From an uncultured Bacillota bacterium (GTDB lineage: Bacteria; Bacillota_I; Bacilli_A; RFN20; CAG-449), in NCBI GenBank assembly GCA_902493275.1, contig CABUOQ010000011.1, forward strand, positions 1-53,532: a DNA stretch of 53,532 bases, written 5' to 3'. Below the pieces are notes generated by a model. It made no database searches and was not told where the DNA came from. It was given only the letters and a program-made list of their open reading frames with translations. The position numbers and the translations under genes are program-made. The stretch's first letter is position 1; each line of letters starts with the position of its first letter. This document shows, one piece after another, positions 27,743 through 35,698 of the stretch.

Positions 27743-27945
27743 ATAATTACCTCCATAAAAAATTTAAATGTGAATTTTAAAGCATATTTAAATGAAATAA
27801 TTATATAAAGCAATGTAAAAAGGATATAAAACAAACAATAAGTAATTCAAATGTAATAATATAATATTATTGCAATAATACACTAATAAAATTCACTTGT
27901 ATTTATTTGAATTACTTATTGCTCATTGGCATCACTTCTTTCTTT
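27743..27945 (-). promoter_or_regulatory. structured leader of the ABC-F gene (candidate attenuator)
   Basis: About 200 nt between the predicted transcript start and the ABC-F ATG. A perfect 17-bp inverted repeat (27905-27921 with 27836-27852) would form a long hairpin, followed on the minus strand by a T-rich stretch. Its 52-nt loop contains a 16-bp palindrome (27865-27880). A second, competing 10-bp pairing joins 27887-27896 (inside the first loop) with 27770-27779 (between hairpin and ribosome-binding site). The 5' arm of the big hairpin overlaps the end of a six-codon ORF. This layout matches ribosome-mediated attenuation known for other antibiotic-resistance ABC-F genes, but the mechanism here is inferred. 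The rest of the 387-bp gap (27981-28129) holds only AT-rich sequence and the ribosome-binding site of the next gene. Confidence 0.65.
27912..27932 (-). CDS. putative leader peptide (MPMSNK)
   Basis: Six codons plus stop in the ABC-F leader, starting ATG at 27932 with a second in-frame ATG at 27926 (MSNK). A purine-rich AAAGAAAGAAG precedes it by a few bases, a weak ribosome-binding site. The last codons and the TAA form the 5' arm of the 17-bp hairpin, so a ribosome stalled here would open it. No match to a known leader peptide is claimed. Confidence 0.4.
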   Translation of the reverse strand: MPMSNK

Positions 27946-27951
27946 GAAAAT

Positions 27952-27980
27952 ATTTTACCAAGCAAAGTTAATTTTAGCAA
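27952..27980 (-). promoter_or_regulatory. promoter of the ABC-F gene
   Basis: On the minus strand TTGCTA (27980-27975), 17-nt spacer, TAAAAT (27957-27952), with TGG directly before the -10 as in extended -10 promoters. Predicted start near 27945. Confidence 0.65.
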
Positions 27981-28129
27981 ATATTTATATCTAGTTACTA
28001 AACTTAAAATCAAAAAATAGATAAATATTTAATTGAAACAATGCAAATTTAGAAAAATTATATCTATCTAAAAATAATTATACCGAGGAATAAATATTAT
28101 GATATTATGTAAATAGGCGGAGAAAAAAT

Positions 28130-29092
28130 ATGAAAAAACAAAACTTTATTTTTATATGTTTAACAACTTTATTATGCGGATGTAATACTAATCAAGTTAG
28201 TTCTATTACATCAAGTCAAAGTAGTTCTTCTTTAACTGAAAGTAGTTCCTCTTCAATTGTAAGTGAAGAATCAAGTGTTGAAGAAGATCCAAATAATATA
28301 GATATTATTATTTTAGCAGGTCAATCTAATGCCGAAGGACATACGCATATTAAAGAATTGATGAAAAATATTGATGAAGATCAATATAAACTATATAATT
28401 CTGGATTTACAAAAACAAAGATTAAGTATAATTGTAATAATGGTACTAATAGGTCAACTTCATTTGTGGATGTGAAATTAGGCCAAGGTTTTGATGTTAC
28501 TCGTTTTGGACCAGAAATTGGAATGGCTGAAACATTTGAAAAAGCAGAACTAAAAAGAGATTTATACGTTTTTAAATATGCTTTAGGGGCAACAAACCTT
28601 TATCAACAATGGCGTTCTTATTCTTCAGGAAGCGAAGGACAGTTGTTTACTAAATTTAGCGTAAGTTTACTTGAAACAATTGCAGAATTAGAAGATGAGG
28701 GATATATTCCACATGTAAAAGGTATTTGTTGGATGCAAGGTGAAGCTGATTCATGTGACACCTTATTTACAACTAACTATGAAGAATATGAAAAGAATTT
28801 CTTCGCAGATATAAGTGAATTAGTTGGCGAATATTTAGATGATGAAACATTACATATTTTTGATGCTTATATTTCCAATTATTCCGGATGGAGAAATTAT
28901 AAATTCATTAATCTTGCTAAAAAGAATAACTCAGAAAATAATCCAAACCATCATGTTATAGATACTATCGAAGAAGGATTGGAATATGATAAAGAACCAC
29001 TTGGTTCAGTAGATTATTATCATTATGATTCATTATCAATGATTAAATTAGGTAATTTGTTTGCATCTTCAATACTTGAATACGCATTATAG
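28130..29092 (+). CDS. lipoprotein, sialate O-acetylesterase-like SGNH hydrolase
   Basis: A 320-residue surface lipoprotein. The signal peptide ends in the lipobox LLCGC, followed by a serine-rich linker (residues about 22-50) that spaces the enzyme from the membrane. The catalytic domain shows LAGQSNAEG with the nucleophile serine, GICWMQGEADS, and a C-terminal DYYHYDS that would carry the histidine, all typical of the carbohydrate esterase/sialate acetylesterase family (PF03629). The likely job is removal of acetyl groups from host or dietary glycans; the substrate is inferred. Ribosome-binding site GGCGGAG. It is followed 4 bp later by another lipoprotein gene. Confidence 0.82.
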   Translation: MKKQNFIFICLTTLLCGCNTNQVSSITSSQSSSSLTESSSSSIVSEESSVEEDPNNIDIIILAGQSNAEGHTHIKELMKNIDEDQYKLYNSGFTKTKIKYNCNNGTNRSTSFVDVKLGQGFDVTRFGPEIGMAETFEKAELKRDLYVFKYALGATNLYQQWRSYSSGSEGQLFTKFSVSLLETIAELEDEGYIPHVKGICWMQGEADSCDTLFTTNYEEYEKNFFADISELVGEYLDDETLHIFDAYISNYSGWRNYKFINLAKKNNSENNPNHHVIDTIEEGLEYDKEPLGSVDYYHYDSLSMIKLGNLFASSILEYAL

Positions 29093-29096
29093 TTTT

Positions 29097-30350
29097 ATGA
29101 AAAAAAGTTTATTATTGATTATTAGTTCCTTAGTTTTATTGTCTTGTTCTCAAACCAATGTTAAGAGTAACGATATAATGATTGTGTCGGACACTCATTT
29201 TTTGGGCGATGAAATATCTTCTCACACGGATAAATATAATTCGGTCAATTTTGGCTTGGATGGAAGAGTACAAGAGGCAGATGATGCAATATTAGATTCA
29301 ATTATTGATACCGCTAATGAGAAAAAACCGGGTGTTTTAATTATAAGTGGTGATTTAACATTCAATGGTGAAAAACAAAGCCATATCGAACTCAGTGAAA
29401 GATTAAAAGAAATTTCTAATAAAACCCAGGTACTTGTTATTCCAGGAAATCACGATATTTTATCGTGTGAAACTTACTCTTTTAAAGACGGAGAAATGAA
29501 ATCGTGCGCGGATATAGACGAAAAAGAGTTTATACAAATATATCATAGCTATGGCTATGATCAGGCTTTATATAAAGATGATAATTCTTTATCATATGTT
29601 TATAAATTGAATTCTAAACAATGGATTTTTATGCTTGATAGTGCGATGTATTATCAAAACAATTTTAATGGATTTAATACTGTAGGTGGATATCTTATGC
29701 CAGATACCTTATCTTGGATGGAAAATATATTGCAAAAAGCAAAAAAAGATAAAGTTTCAGTGATAACTTGCATGCATCATAATCTAGCGTTGCATAACGA
29801 AAGATTCTCATATGGTTATAGAATTAATAATTATGAGGAAGTAATATCATTGCTTACTAAATATGATGTTAAATTAAATTTATCAGGACATTTACATATT
29901 CAAAGTATTAATAAAGTAGACGTAAATGATAAAGAAATATTTGATATTGCTAGTAATAGTACATCGATTTATGGAAATACATATGGTTATTTAAAAACCG
30001 ATAATAACAGGTATGATTATCAAAATAATTTTTTAAATGTTAAATGGGAAACTGATTTTTCTCAATATAGTTTAAATAAATTTATTAAGCGATATACATC
30101 TAGAATTAAAGACCAAATATTGAAATTGTTTTCTGAAGAAAATGCTGATAAAATGTGTGAAGTGTTATCGATGATTAATGCCTATTATTTCTCGGGGAGA
30201 TTAAGTTTATTAAAAGAATACCTTCAAAAAAATGAATCATTAATAAATTTATATAAAGAATCAATAGAAGATTATGATAATTCTTATATGAAAACAATTC
30301 TCGATGATGGGTTGACAAAAAACAATATAAGTTTAGTTATTGAAAAATAA
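29097..30350 (+). CDS. lipoprotein metallophosphoesterase
   Basis: Calcineurin-like phosphoesterase with the full metal-binding series: VSDTHF, SGDLTFNGEK, PGNHD, CMHHN and SGHLHIQ. I start at ATG 29097 (MKKSLLLIIS...), which gives a clean lipoprotein signal with lipobox VLLSC; an earlier in-frame ATG at 29061 would put 12 polar residues before it. The mature protein would be anchored outside the membrane. It lies 4 bp after the esterase and has no ribosome-binding site of its own, suggesting coupling. The substrate (nucleotide, phosphodiester or phospholipid) is not predictable. Confidence 0.85.
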   Translation: MKKSLLLIISSLVLLSCSQTNVKSNDIMIVSDTHFLGDEISSHTDKYNSVNFGLDGRVQEADDAILDSIIDTANEKKPGVLIISGDLTFNGEKQSHIELSERLKEISNKTQVLVIPGNHDILSCETYSFKDGEMKSCADIDEKEFIQIYHSYGYDQALYKDDNSLSYVYKLNSKQWIFMLDSAMYYQNNFNGFNTVGGYLMPDTLSWMENILQKAKKDKVSVITCMHHNLALHNERFSYGYRINNYEEVISLLTKYDVKLNLSGHLHIQSINKVDVNDKEIFDIASNSTSIYGNTYGYLKTDNNRYDYQNNFLNVKWETDFSQYSLNKFIKRYTSRIKDQILKLFSEENADKMCEVLSMINAYYFSGRLSLLKEYLQKNESLINLYKESIEDYDNSYMKTILDDGLTKNNISLVIEK

Positions 30351-30403
30351 TAAATTTTATTAAAAAGTTTAAAATAAATTAAAATAAATTTTGTATCTTA
30401 AAG

Positions 30404-30446
30404 ATAAGGATAGTAGTTTGATTTTAATATAAACCATTATCCTTAT
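30404..30446 (+). terminator. weak stem-loop after the lipoprotein operon
   Basis: ATAAGGAT (30404-30411) pairs with ATCCTTAT (30439-30446), followed by an interrupted T-rich stretch. It lies in the gap before the ABC transporter genes and may end the upstream transcript. Confidence 0.4.
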
Positions 30447-30516
30447 TTATATTTTGTGACGAAAAAAATCATAATAATTAAAGTATTAGAATTATTTAAA
30501 TTATAAGGAGGATGAA

Positions 30517-31221
30517 ATGGCTAAGTTTATTGAAGCAAAAAATGTTTGTAAAACTTATGTAGGTAATGGTTTAACAGTTAATGCATTAAAAGATGTTTCG
30601 TTTGAAATAAACGAAGGAGAATTTATAGTAATTCTCGGTCCTTCTGGAGCGGGTAAAACTACGTTGTTAAATCTTCTCGGTGGTATGGATACTGTTACAT
30701 CGGGTTCACTCAAAGTTTCTAGTAAAGAACTTTTTGGGTTGAGCAAAAAAGAATTAACTCTATATCGTAGAAGAGATGTTGGTTTTGTTTTTCAATTTTA
30801 TAATTTGATGCCTAATCTAACAGCGTTAGAGAATGTTGAATTGGCAATAGAAGTATCAAAAGATGCGTTTGATCCTAAAAAAATCCTACAAGATGTCGGA
30901 TTAAAAGATAAATTGGGAAATTTTCCATCTCAATTATCCGGTGGAGAACAACAACGTGTTTCTATTGCGCGAGCAATAGCTAAAAACCCTAAAATTTTAT
31001 TATGTGATGAACCAACTGGTGCACTAGATTATGAAACGGGAAAAAGTATTCTCTTATTACTTCAACAAAGATGCAAGCAAGACCATATAACAGTTATTGT
31101 AGTCACTCATAATGCAGCGATTAAAGACATCGCAAATAAAGTCATTTATATAAAAAATGGAACAGTGGAAAAAATACAAGAAAATGAAAATCCATGTTCT
31201 GTACAGGATATAGAGTGGTAA
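30517..31221 (+). CDS. ABC transporter ATP-binding protein (MacB/LolD type)
   Basis: A 234-residue ATPase of the MacB/LolD/FtsE group. Motifs: Walker A GPSGAGKTT, Q-loop in VFQFYNLMPNLTALEN, signature LSGGEQQRVSIARA, Walker B LLCDEPTGALD and the switch histidine in VVTHN. Ribosome-binding site AAGGAGG. Its partner permease starts 1 bp after the stop. Such pairs export peptides or lipids, or act as mechanotransmitting complexes. Confidence 0.93.
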   Translation: MAKFIEAKNVCKTYVGNGLTVNALKDVSFEINEGEFIVILGPSGAGKTTLLNLLGGMDTVTSGSLKVSSKELFGLSKKELTLYRRRDVGFVFQFYNLMPNLTALENVELAIEVSKDAFDPKKILQDVGLKDKLGNFPSQLSGGEQQRVSIARAIAKNPKILLCDEPTGALDYETGKSILLLLQQRCKQDHITVIVVTHNAAIKDIANKVIYIKNGTVEKIQENENPCSVQDIEW

Positions 31222-31222
31222 T

Positions 31223-33031
31223 ATGAAAGCATATACAAAGACAATTCATAGGACGATAAAATCGAATATATCACGGTTCATTGCTCTTATTTCAATAATT
31301 TTAGTTGGCGTTTGCTTTGTTACTGGTATTGGTGGTATATCCACTAAAATAATTAATTCAGTGGATGAGAATCTTATAAAATATCAAGCGGCGGATATAA
31401 TTTTAAAAAGTGAATCACAGACAGGATTTGTTCAAGATGATTTAGATATTATAAAAAAGCAAGATAATGTAAAAGATGCTACCATGATTACGTCTTTAGA
31501 TATGAATTTTGAAGATAAGATGGTAAGAATGTATCTTTATAATTTTGAAGATGAAATAAATAAATTAGAATTAATTTCTGGTGAAATGCCTTCTTCAAGT
31601 GAAGAATGCGTGATTGAAAGAAAAAATAAGGAGTCATTAAATTATAACATTGGTGATGAAATAAATATTTATGGTATGAATTTTAAAATAACCGGAGTGG
31701 TTGCTAATCCCTTGATTTATTCCCGAGATGGAGAGCCGAGTATAATTAGTGATGATTTACTTTCCTTGATTGTTTATTTTGATAAAAGTGTTTCTAATTT
31801 ATCAGCTTTTTTACCTAATACTGACATTTATATCAAATTAAATAATGTAAAAAGTTATTTTTCTAATGGATATTTAGATTATGTTAATAGCAATATTGAG
31901 CAATTAAAAAAATTAGATGGTTTTGATGAAGATAAGGTATCATATATTACTATGAATGAGAATAAAAGTTACCTGCTAATAACAAATATAACTGATAAAA
32001 TAGATGTTATTGCAATGATTTTCCCAGTATTTTTTATTTTAGTCGTAGCTTTGGTAACTTTAACAACAATGTCTAGAATGATAGATGAAGAAAGAAGCAT
32101 TATCGGATGTTTTAAATCTTTAGGATATACTAATGGATCTATTATTGGTAAATATATGTTTTTTGCCATAATTTCTATGTTAATCGGTTCTATTATTGGA
32201 TTAGTTACCGGAGCGTATTTTTTACCTAATATAATTTTCCCAGCTTTTGATAGTATTATTTTTTCGCCAGATATGACTTCTAGTGTTAGTTTTGCTTCTG
32301 GAATTTGGTCATCAATTCTTATGCTAGTAAGCATAATTTTAGTTACCTTATATGTATGTTTTAAAAATTTAAGAGAAACTCCCAGTCAATTATTATTACC
32401 TAAAGCCCCTAAACCAGGAAAAAAAGTGTTTTTAGAGCATATCGGATTTATTTGGAAGAGGCTAAAGTTTAAACATAAATCTTCTTTTAGAAATATTTTT
32501 AGATATGGAGGAAGATTGGCAATGGTAATAATTTCTGTATCTGGAGCTACAGCGTTAGTTTTAGCTGGGTTTGGATTAAATGATATATCTAATAGTAAAA
32601 TAGTATTAAATGGTATGGAAATAGATGTTTCATCAACTTTAAAATTGGTTTCTTTTGCAATAATTCTTTTTGCTCTAGCACTATGTATATTAGTTTTATT
32701 TAATCTTACTAATATGAGCATCGGTGAAAGAAAAAGAGAGATTGCTACATTAAAAGTATTAGGGTACATAGATTTAGAAGTATATGGTTATATTTTTAGA
32801 GAAATATTAGTCATGTCAATATTTGGAATAATATTAGGTCTTCCACTTGGATTCGGATTAATTGCATTTATTATCAATTATCTTGATTTTGGATCGATAA
32901 ATAGTATTAAGTGGTATTCTTATATTTCGACAATTATCTTAGTAATTTGTTTTGTTGGAGTTGTTGATTTAATGCTTTGTCATAAAATAAAAAAAATAGA
33001 TATGAATGATTCTTTAAAATCTATTGAATAA
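31223..33031 (+). CDS. FtsX-like ABC transporter permease with shortened second outer loop
   Basis: A 602-residue permease partner of the preceding ATPase. One membrane segment near residues 17-40 is followed by an extracytoplasmic domain (about 41-255) and a first FtsX block of three segments (about 260-385). Then KAPKPGKK and the FRNIFRYGGRL cytoplasmic stretch precede a second block (about 430-595). In many Firmicute relatives of 750-1100 residues the second block also has a large outer domain; here only about 20 residues remain between its first two segments. The chain ends normally and reads without breaks, so this looks like a natural short form. Confidence 0.85.
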   Translation: MKAYTKTIHRTIKSNISRFIALISIILVGVCFVTGIGGISTKIINSVDENLIKYQAADIILKSESQTGFVQDDLDIIKKQDNVKDATMITSLDMNFEDKMVRMYLYNFEDEINKLELISGEMPSSSEECVIERKNKESLNYNIGDEINIYGMNFKITGVVANPLIYSRDGEPSIISDDLLSLIVYFDKSVSNLSAFLPNTDIYIKLNNVKSYFSNGYLDYVNSNIEQLKKLDGFDEDKVSYITMNENKSYLLITNITDKIDVIAMIFPVFFILVVALVTLTTMSRMIDEERSIIGCFKSLGYTNGSIIGKYMFFAIISMLIGSIIGLVTGAYFLPNIIFPAFDSIIFSPDMTSSVSFASGIWSSILMLVSIILVTLYVCFKNLRETPSQLLLPKAPKPGKKVFLEHIGFIWKRLKFKHKSSFRNIFRYGGRLAMVIISVSGATALVLAGFGLNDISNSKIVLNGMEIDVSSTLKLVSFAIILFALALCILVLFNLTNMSIGERKREIATLKVLGYIDLEVYGYIFREILVMSIFGIILGLPLGFGLIAFIINYLDFGSINSIKWYSYISTIILVICFVGVVDLMLCHKIKKIDMNDSLKSIE

Positions 33032-33100
33032 TTGCTCTAAACATTTTAAAATTAATTATATAACCAATACCTTAAAAGGTGAAAGAAGGAGAAAAAAATA

Positions 33101-33328
33101 ATGGATAAATGGTTTGAGAAACAAAGTAGATTAGTTCAAATTATTCTCTTATTAATTCCAGGCGTAAACTGGATAGTTGAATTGTTAGTTAGATGGAGTC
33201 ACTTCATTAAAAAACCAAAAACTATCAACTTAATTGGAGCTCTTGTGGTTACATTACTTGGATTAGTAATAGGATGGGTTGACATAATATTCTGCTTATT
33301 ATTTAAACGTTTATTTTGCTACGATTAA
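33101..33328 (+). CDS. small two-segment membrane protein
   Basis: A 75-residue protein with two hydrophobic segments (about residues 10-28 and 42-68) separated by a basic turn (HFIKKPKT). Resembles small membrane proteins found in many Bacilli, often near transporters; function unknown. An excellent ribosome-binding site (AGAAGGAG) and a strong terminator right behind it show it is a real, possibly separately expressed gene. It lies 69 bp after the permease. Confidence 0.7.
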   Translation: MDKWFEKQSRLVQIILLLIPGVNWIVELLVRWSHFIKKPKTINLIGALVVTLLGLVIGWVDIIFCLLFKRLFCYD

Positions 33329-33335
33329 TAATAAA

Positions 33336-33364
33336 AACGATGTGGAAAACCATATCGTTTTTTT
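33336..33364 (+). terminator. terminator after the small membrane protein gene
   Basis: AACGATGTGG (33336-33345) / CCATATCGTT (33350-33359), 10 pairs with one G-U, 4-nt loop, then T-tract to 33364. Confidence 0.85.
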
Positions 33365-33416
33365 ATGATTTAAATTATAAAACACAAATTATTTTAATAT
33401 ATTTTGTGTTTTATTT

Positions 33417-33902
33417 TTATTGTATTTTCGCAATAAAAATATTGGCTGAAGTTGCATTAGCAATATAATTAATGCTTGTCGCATTATTATTGCTGAGCGA
33501 GATAGTGGTTGGAACTGTTCTAATATCGATGATTGTGTTACCAGTTATAGTTTTAGATGTAGTAGCGCTATTGGTGTTCGATTGCTGAATGATATTTTGA
33601 TTTGCTTTAAGAGCTAAAGATACTTCAGTCGCTGCAACATCAAAAGCTGCTAAATAGTAAATTAAATACCTTCCAGGAACATTTATAGTGATAGTTCCAT
33701 CTGCGTTCAAAACCAAGTTGTTATCATTAGGATATACTACTTGATTAAAGATGACATTGCCACTTGCTCCAAGTGCTGGAGTTGCCGTGCTATTTAAGGT
33801 GGCAACAAAGAAATTGTTATTTTGAGGTGTTGGTTGCGGTGTTCTAGTTGTTACGCATCCACAATCATTGTAACAATTACATAAATAAATAGTTCGATTC
33901 AT
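33417..33902 (-). CDS. BclA C-terminal-like (C1q/TNF-type) surface protein
   Basis: A 161-residue protein. A short cysteine-rich head (CNCYNDCGC, residues 7-15) and a proline/glutamine linker lead into a beta-rich domain with GTITINVPGRYLIYYLAAF and the ending NATSANIFIAKIQ. This resembles the jelly-roll C-terminal domain of the exosporium glycoprotein BclA and other C1q-like phage and spore-surface proteins. The collagen repeats are absent. I start at ATG 33902, 8 nt after AGAGGT; a longer frame from 33992 has no such site. It could be a spore-surface or cell-surface trimer. The family similarity is by eye and moderate. Confidence 0.6.
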   Translation of the reverse strand: MNRTIYLCNCYNDCGCVTTRTPQPTPQNNNFFVATLNSTATPALGASGNVIFNQVVYPNDNNLVLNADGTITINVPGRYLIYYLAAFDVAATEVSLALKANQNIIQQSNTNSATTSKTITGNTIIDIRTVPTTISLSNNNATSINYIANATSANIFIAKIQ

Positions 33903-33992
33903 TTTGTTTACCTCTTTCACCATTAGATTATTAAAATAAAACAATAAAGGATTATGCATGTGCCTAAACATAATAAAAATGGTTAAAAGCAT

Positions 33993-34022
33993 AAAAAAAG
34001 AATGCTGATTATTTCAGCACTC
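33993..34022 (-). terminator. terminator of the HD hydrolase gene
   Basis: On the minus strand a 9-bp stem with one G-U pair (34022-34014 with 34008-34000), 5-nt loop, then seven T (33999-33993). It starts 2 bp after the stop codon. Confidence 0.85.
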
Positions 34023-34023
34023 T

Positions 34024-34548
34024 TTATTCTTGATTATATTTTTTGATTCTTAAGCGAAGATTATGTCTTAAATATTTACTAGCATATCCTAATTCATTCA
34101 AAATCATAATTGATTCATCAGCGTATAATTTTATTCTTTCTTGACTCCAAGTTAAAGGTTTATCTCTAACATTGAATGTTCGATCAGCTAGTTTTACTAT
34201 CGCAATTTCTTTTTCACATTTCTGTATTCTTTTTATACAGTCTTCCATTTGGTCATCTTCAGGAAGTGAACGATTCTTACTTAATGCAAGAACGCCATCA
34301 GCAATCCTTGTACCAAATTCTTTTTTTAAATCTTCATATGTCGTATCTGTATCTTCAATCGTGTCATGAAGAAGAGCAACTTTAATAGCGAAATCGATAT
34401 CAAATTCCTCTTTTCCAATATAAGATGCTTCAAAAATATTTAAAACAACACCAAAAGTGTGGCTGATGTAAGGAACATCAGGATCTATCATTTTTTGATT
34501 TTTGTGAGCAAGGCTTGCGTATAAAAGTACTTTTTCTGATGAATCCAT
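34024..34548 (-). CDS. HD-domain hydrolase, MESH1/SpoT-hydrolase-like
   Basis: A 174-residue single-domain HD phosphohydrolase. It carries a metal-binding histidine in YISHTFGV, the HD pair in ALLHDTIEDTDTTYEDLKKEFG and VKLADRTFNVRD, the arrangement of the (p)ppGpp hydrolase domain of Rel/SpoT and of stand-alone MESH1-type small alarmone hydrolases. No synthetase, TGS or ACT domain follows. It could therefore lower (p)ppGpp; related HD proteins act on other nucleotides, so the substrate is inferred. The start at 34548 has AGGAGG 7 nt upstream; the ATG at 34566 lies before that site and is rejected. Confidence 0.78.
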   Translation of the reverse strand: MDSSEKVLLYASLAHKNQKMIDPDVPYISHTFGVVLNIFEASYIGKEEFDIDFAIKVALLHDTIEDTDTTYEDLKKEFGTRIADGVLALSKNRSLPEDDQMEDCIKRIQKCEKEIAIVKLADRTFNVRDKPLTWSQERIKLYADESIMILNELGYASKYLRHNLRLRIKKYNQE

Positions 34549-34743
34549 TAGAAGACCTCCTAGCATAAATATATTTATATTTTAAACTAAATCGACAATA
34601 ATTTAAATCATAATTTGATTTTAATAATTATTAAGGAATATTTTTTGAAAACTAAGATGTTTTATCATCTTGTATCTTAAAAAAATGTCAATAATAATGT
34701 ATAATAAAAGTATTCTAGATGAAAGATAAAAAAGAGGTATTAT

Positions 34744-35673
34744 ATGCAAAAATTAACAATTGTTGCTCCAATGTATAACGAACAAGAAATGATTCCCTAT
34801 TTTTTTGAAAAAATAAATGAAATTGTTTCTAAAATAAATGATTTTAATGTAACTATTCTTTGCGTTAATGATGGATCGAAAGATGAGACCTTAAATTTAT
34901 TAAAAAAACAAAGAGATCAGCAAAGAAATGTTCACATTGTTTCATTCTCAAGAAATTTTGGTCATGAAGCTGCTGTTGCCGCGGGTTTAAAATATTCGGA
35001 TGGTGATGCGGTAATAATTATGGATGCCGACTTACAAGATCCACCGGAATTAATATTAGATATGATTAAATTATATCATAAAGGTTATGATGTGGTTAAC
35101 GCTAAAAGAAGTGATAGAAAAAAAGATCCGTGGTTAAAAAGATTTACTGCTCAAGAATTTTACAAAGTAATTGGTTCGTTATCAGGAAAAATAAAAGTCC
35201 CTAATAATGTTGGTAATTATCGTTTAATGTCACGTAGAGTCGTTGATCATGTTAATAATTTGACAGAAAAGAATCATGTGTTTAGAGTTCAAGTTCCTTA
35301 CGTTGGTTTTAAAACAACAGAAGTTGAATTTGTAAGACCAGAAAGATTAAAAGGAGAGACGCACTATAATTATAAATCGATGTTTAAATTGGCTGGCGAT
35401 TCTATAACATCAAGCAGCATAGCCCCTTTAAAATGGTCATTTAAATTAGGGATAGGACTAGGAATTTTATCTTTTATCGCTTTCATTGTTTTTCTAATTT
35501 TACATTATACAATATACTTAAGTTCCATCTGGGTTATTATTAGTTTTATATCTATTTGGGGAAGTTTAATACTTTTGGCGATAGGAATAGTTGGTGAATA
35601 CGTTGGTAGAACTTTAATCGAAAGTCAAAATAGACCATTGTTCTATGTTGATGAAAATTTAGAAGCTAAATAA
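34744..35673 (+). CDS. family 2 glycosyltransferase with two C-terminal membrane segments
   Basis: A 309-residue DPM1/GtrB-type enzyme that would move a sugar from a nucleotide donor to undecaprenyl or a similar lipid phosphate. The GT-A domain shows APMYNEQEMI, NDGSKDET and the metal/donor motif DADLQDPPE. The acceptor region has RPERLKGETHYNY. Two hydrophobic segments (about 230-252 and 262-290) end in GEYVGRTL, the usual closing motif of this family. Ribosome-binding site GAGGT. The terminator arm overlaps its own stop codon. Confidence 0.9.
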   Translation: MQKLTIVAPMYNEQEMIPYFFEKINEIVSKINDFNVTILCVNDGSKDETLNLLKKQRDQQRNVHIVSFSRNFGHEAAVAAGLKYSDGDAVIIMDADLQDPPELILDMIKLYHKGYDVVNAKRSDRKKDPWLKRFTAQEFYKVIGSLSGKIKVPNNVGNYRLMSRRVVDHVNNLTEKNHVFRVQVPYVGFKTTEVEFVRPERLKGETHYNYKSMFKLAGDSITSSSIAPLKWSFKLGIGLGILSFIAFIVFLILHYTIYLSSIWVIISFISIWGSLILLAIGIVGEYVGRTLIESQNRPLFYVDENLEAK

Positions 35674-35698
35674 AAAGAGTGATTAATTCACTCTTTTT
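35672..35698. terminator. bidirectional terminator spanning two stop codons
   Basis: Perfect 11-bp stem AAAAAGAGTGA (35672-35682) / TCACTCTTTTT (35688-35698), 5-nt loop. The left arm includes most of the glycosyltransferase TAA, the right arm includes the first bases of the convergent TldE stop. Confidence 0.88.

Noticed and set aside
27925..27935. ATTGGCATCAC repeated at 52440-52450
   Set aside because: An 11-base match is expected by chance in a window of this size and the contexts differ.
33903..33992. 30-residue extension of the BclA-like protein
   Set aside because: The later ATG has AGAGGT at correct spacing; the longer form has no such site and begins next to the terminator of the upstream gene.
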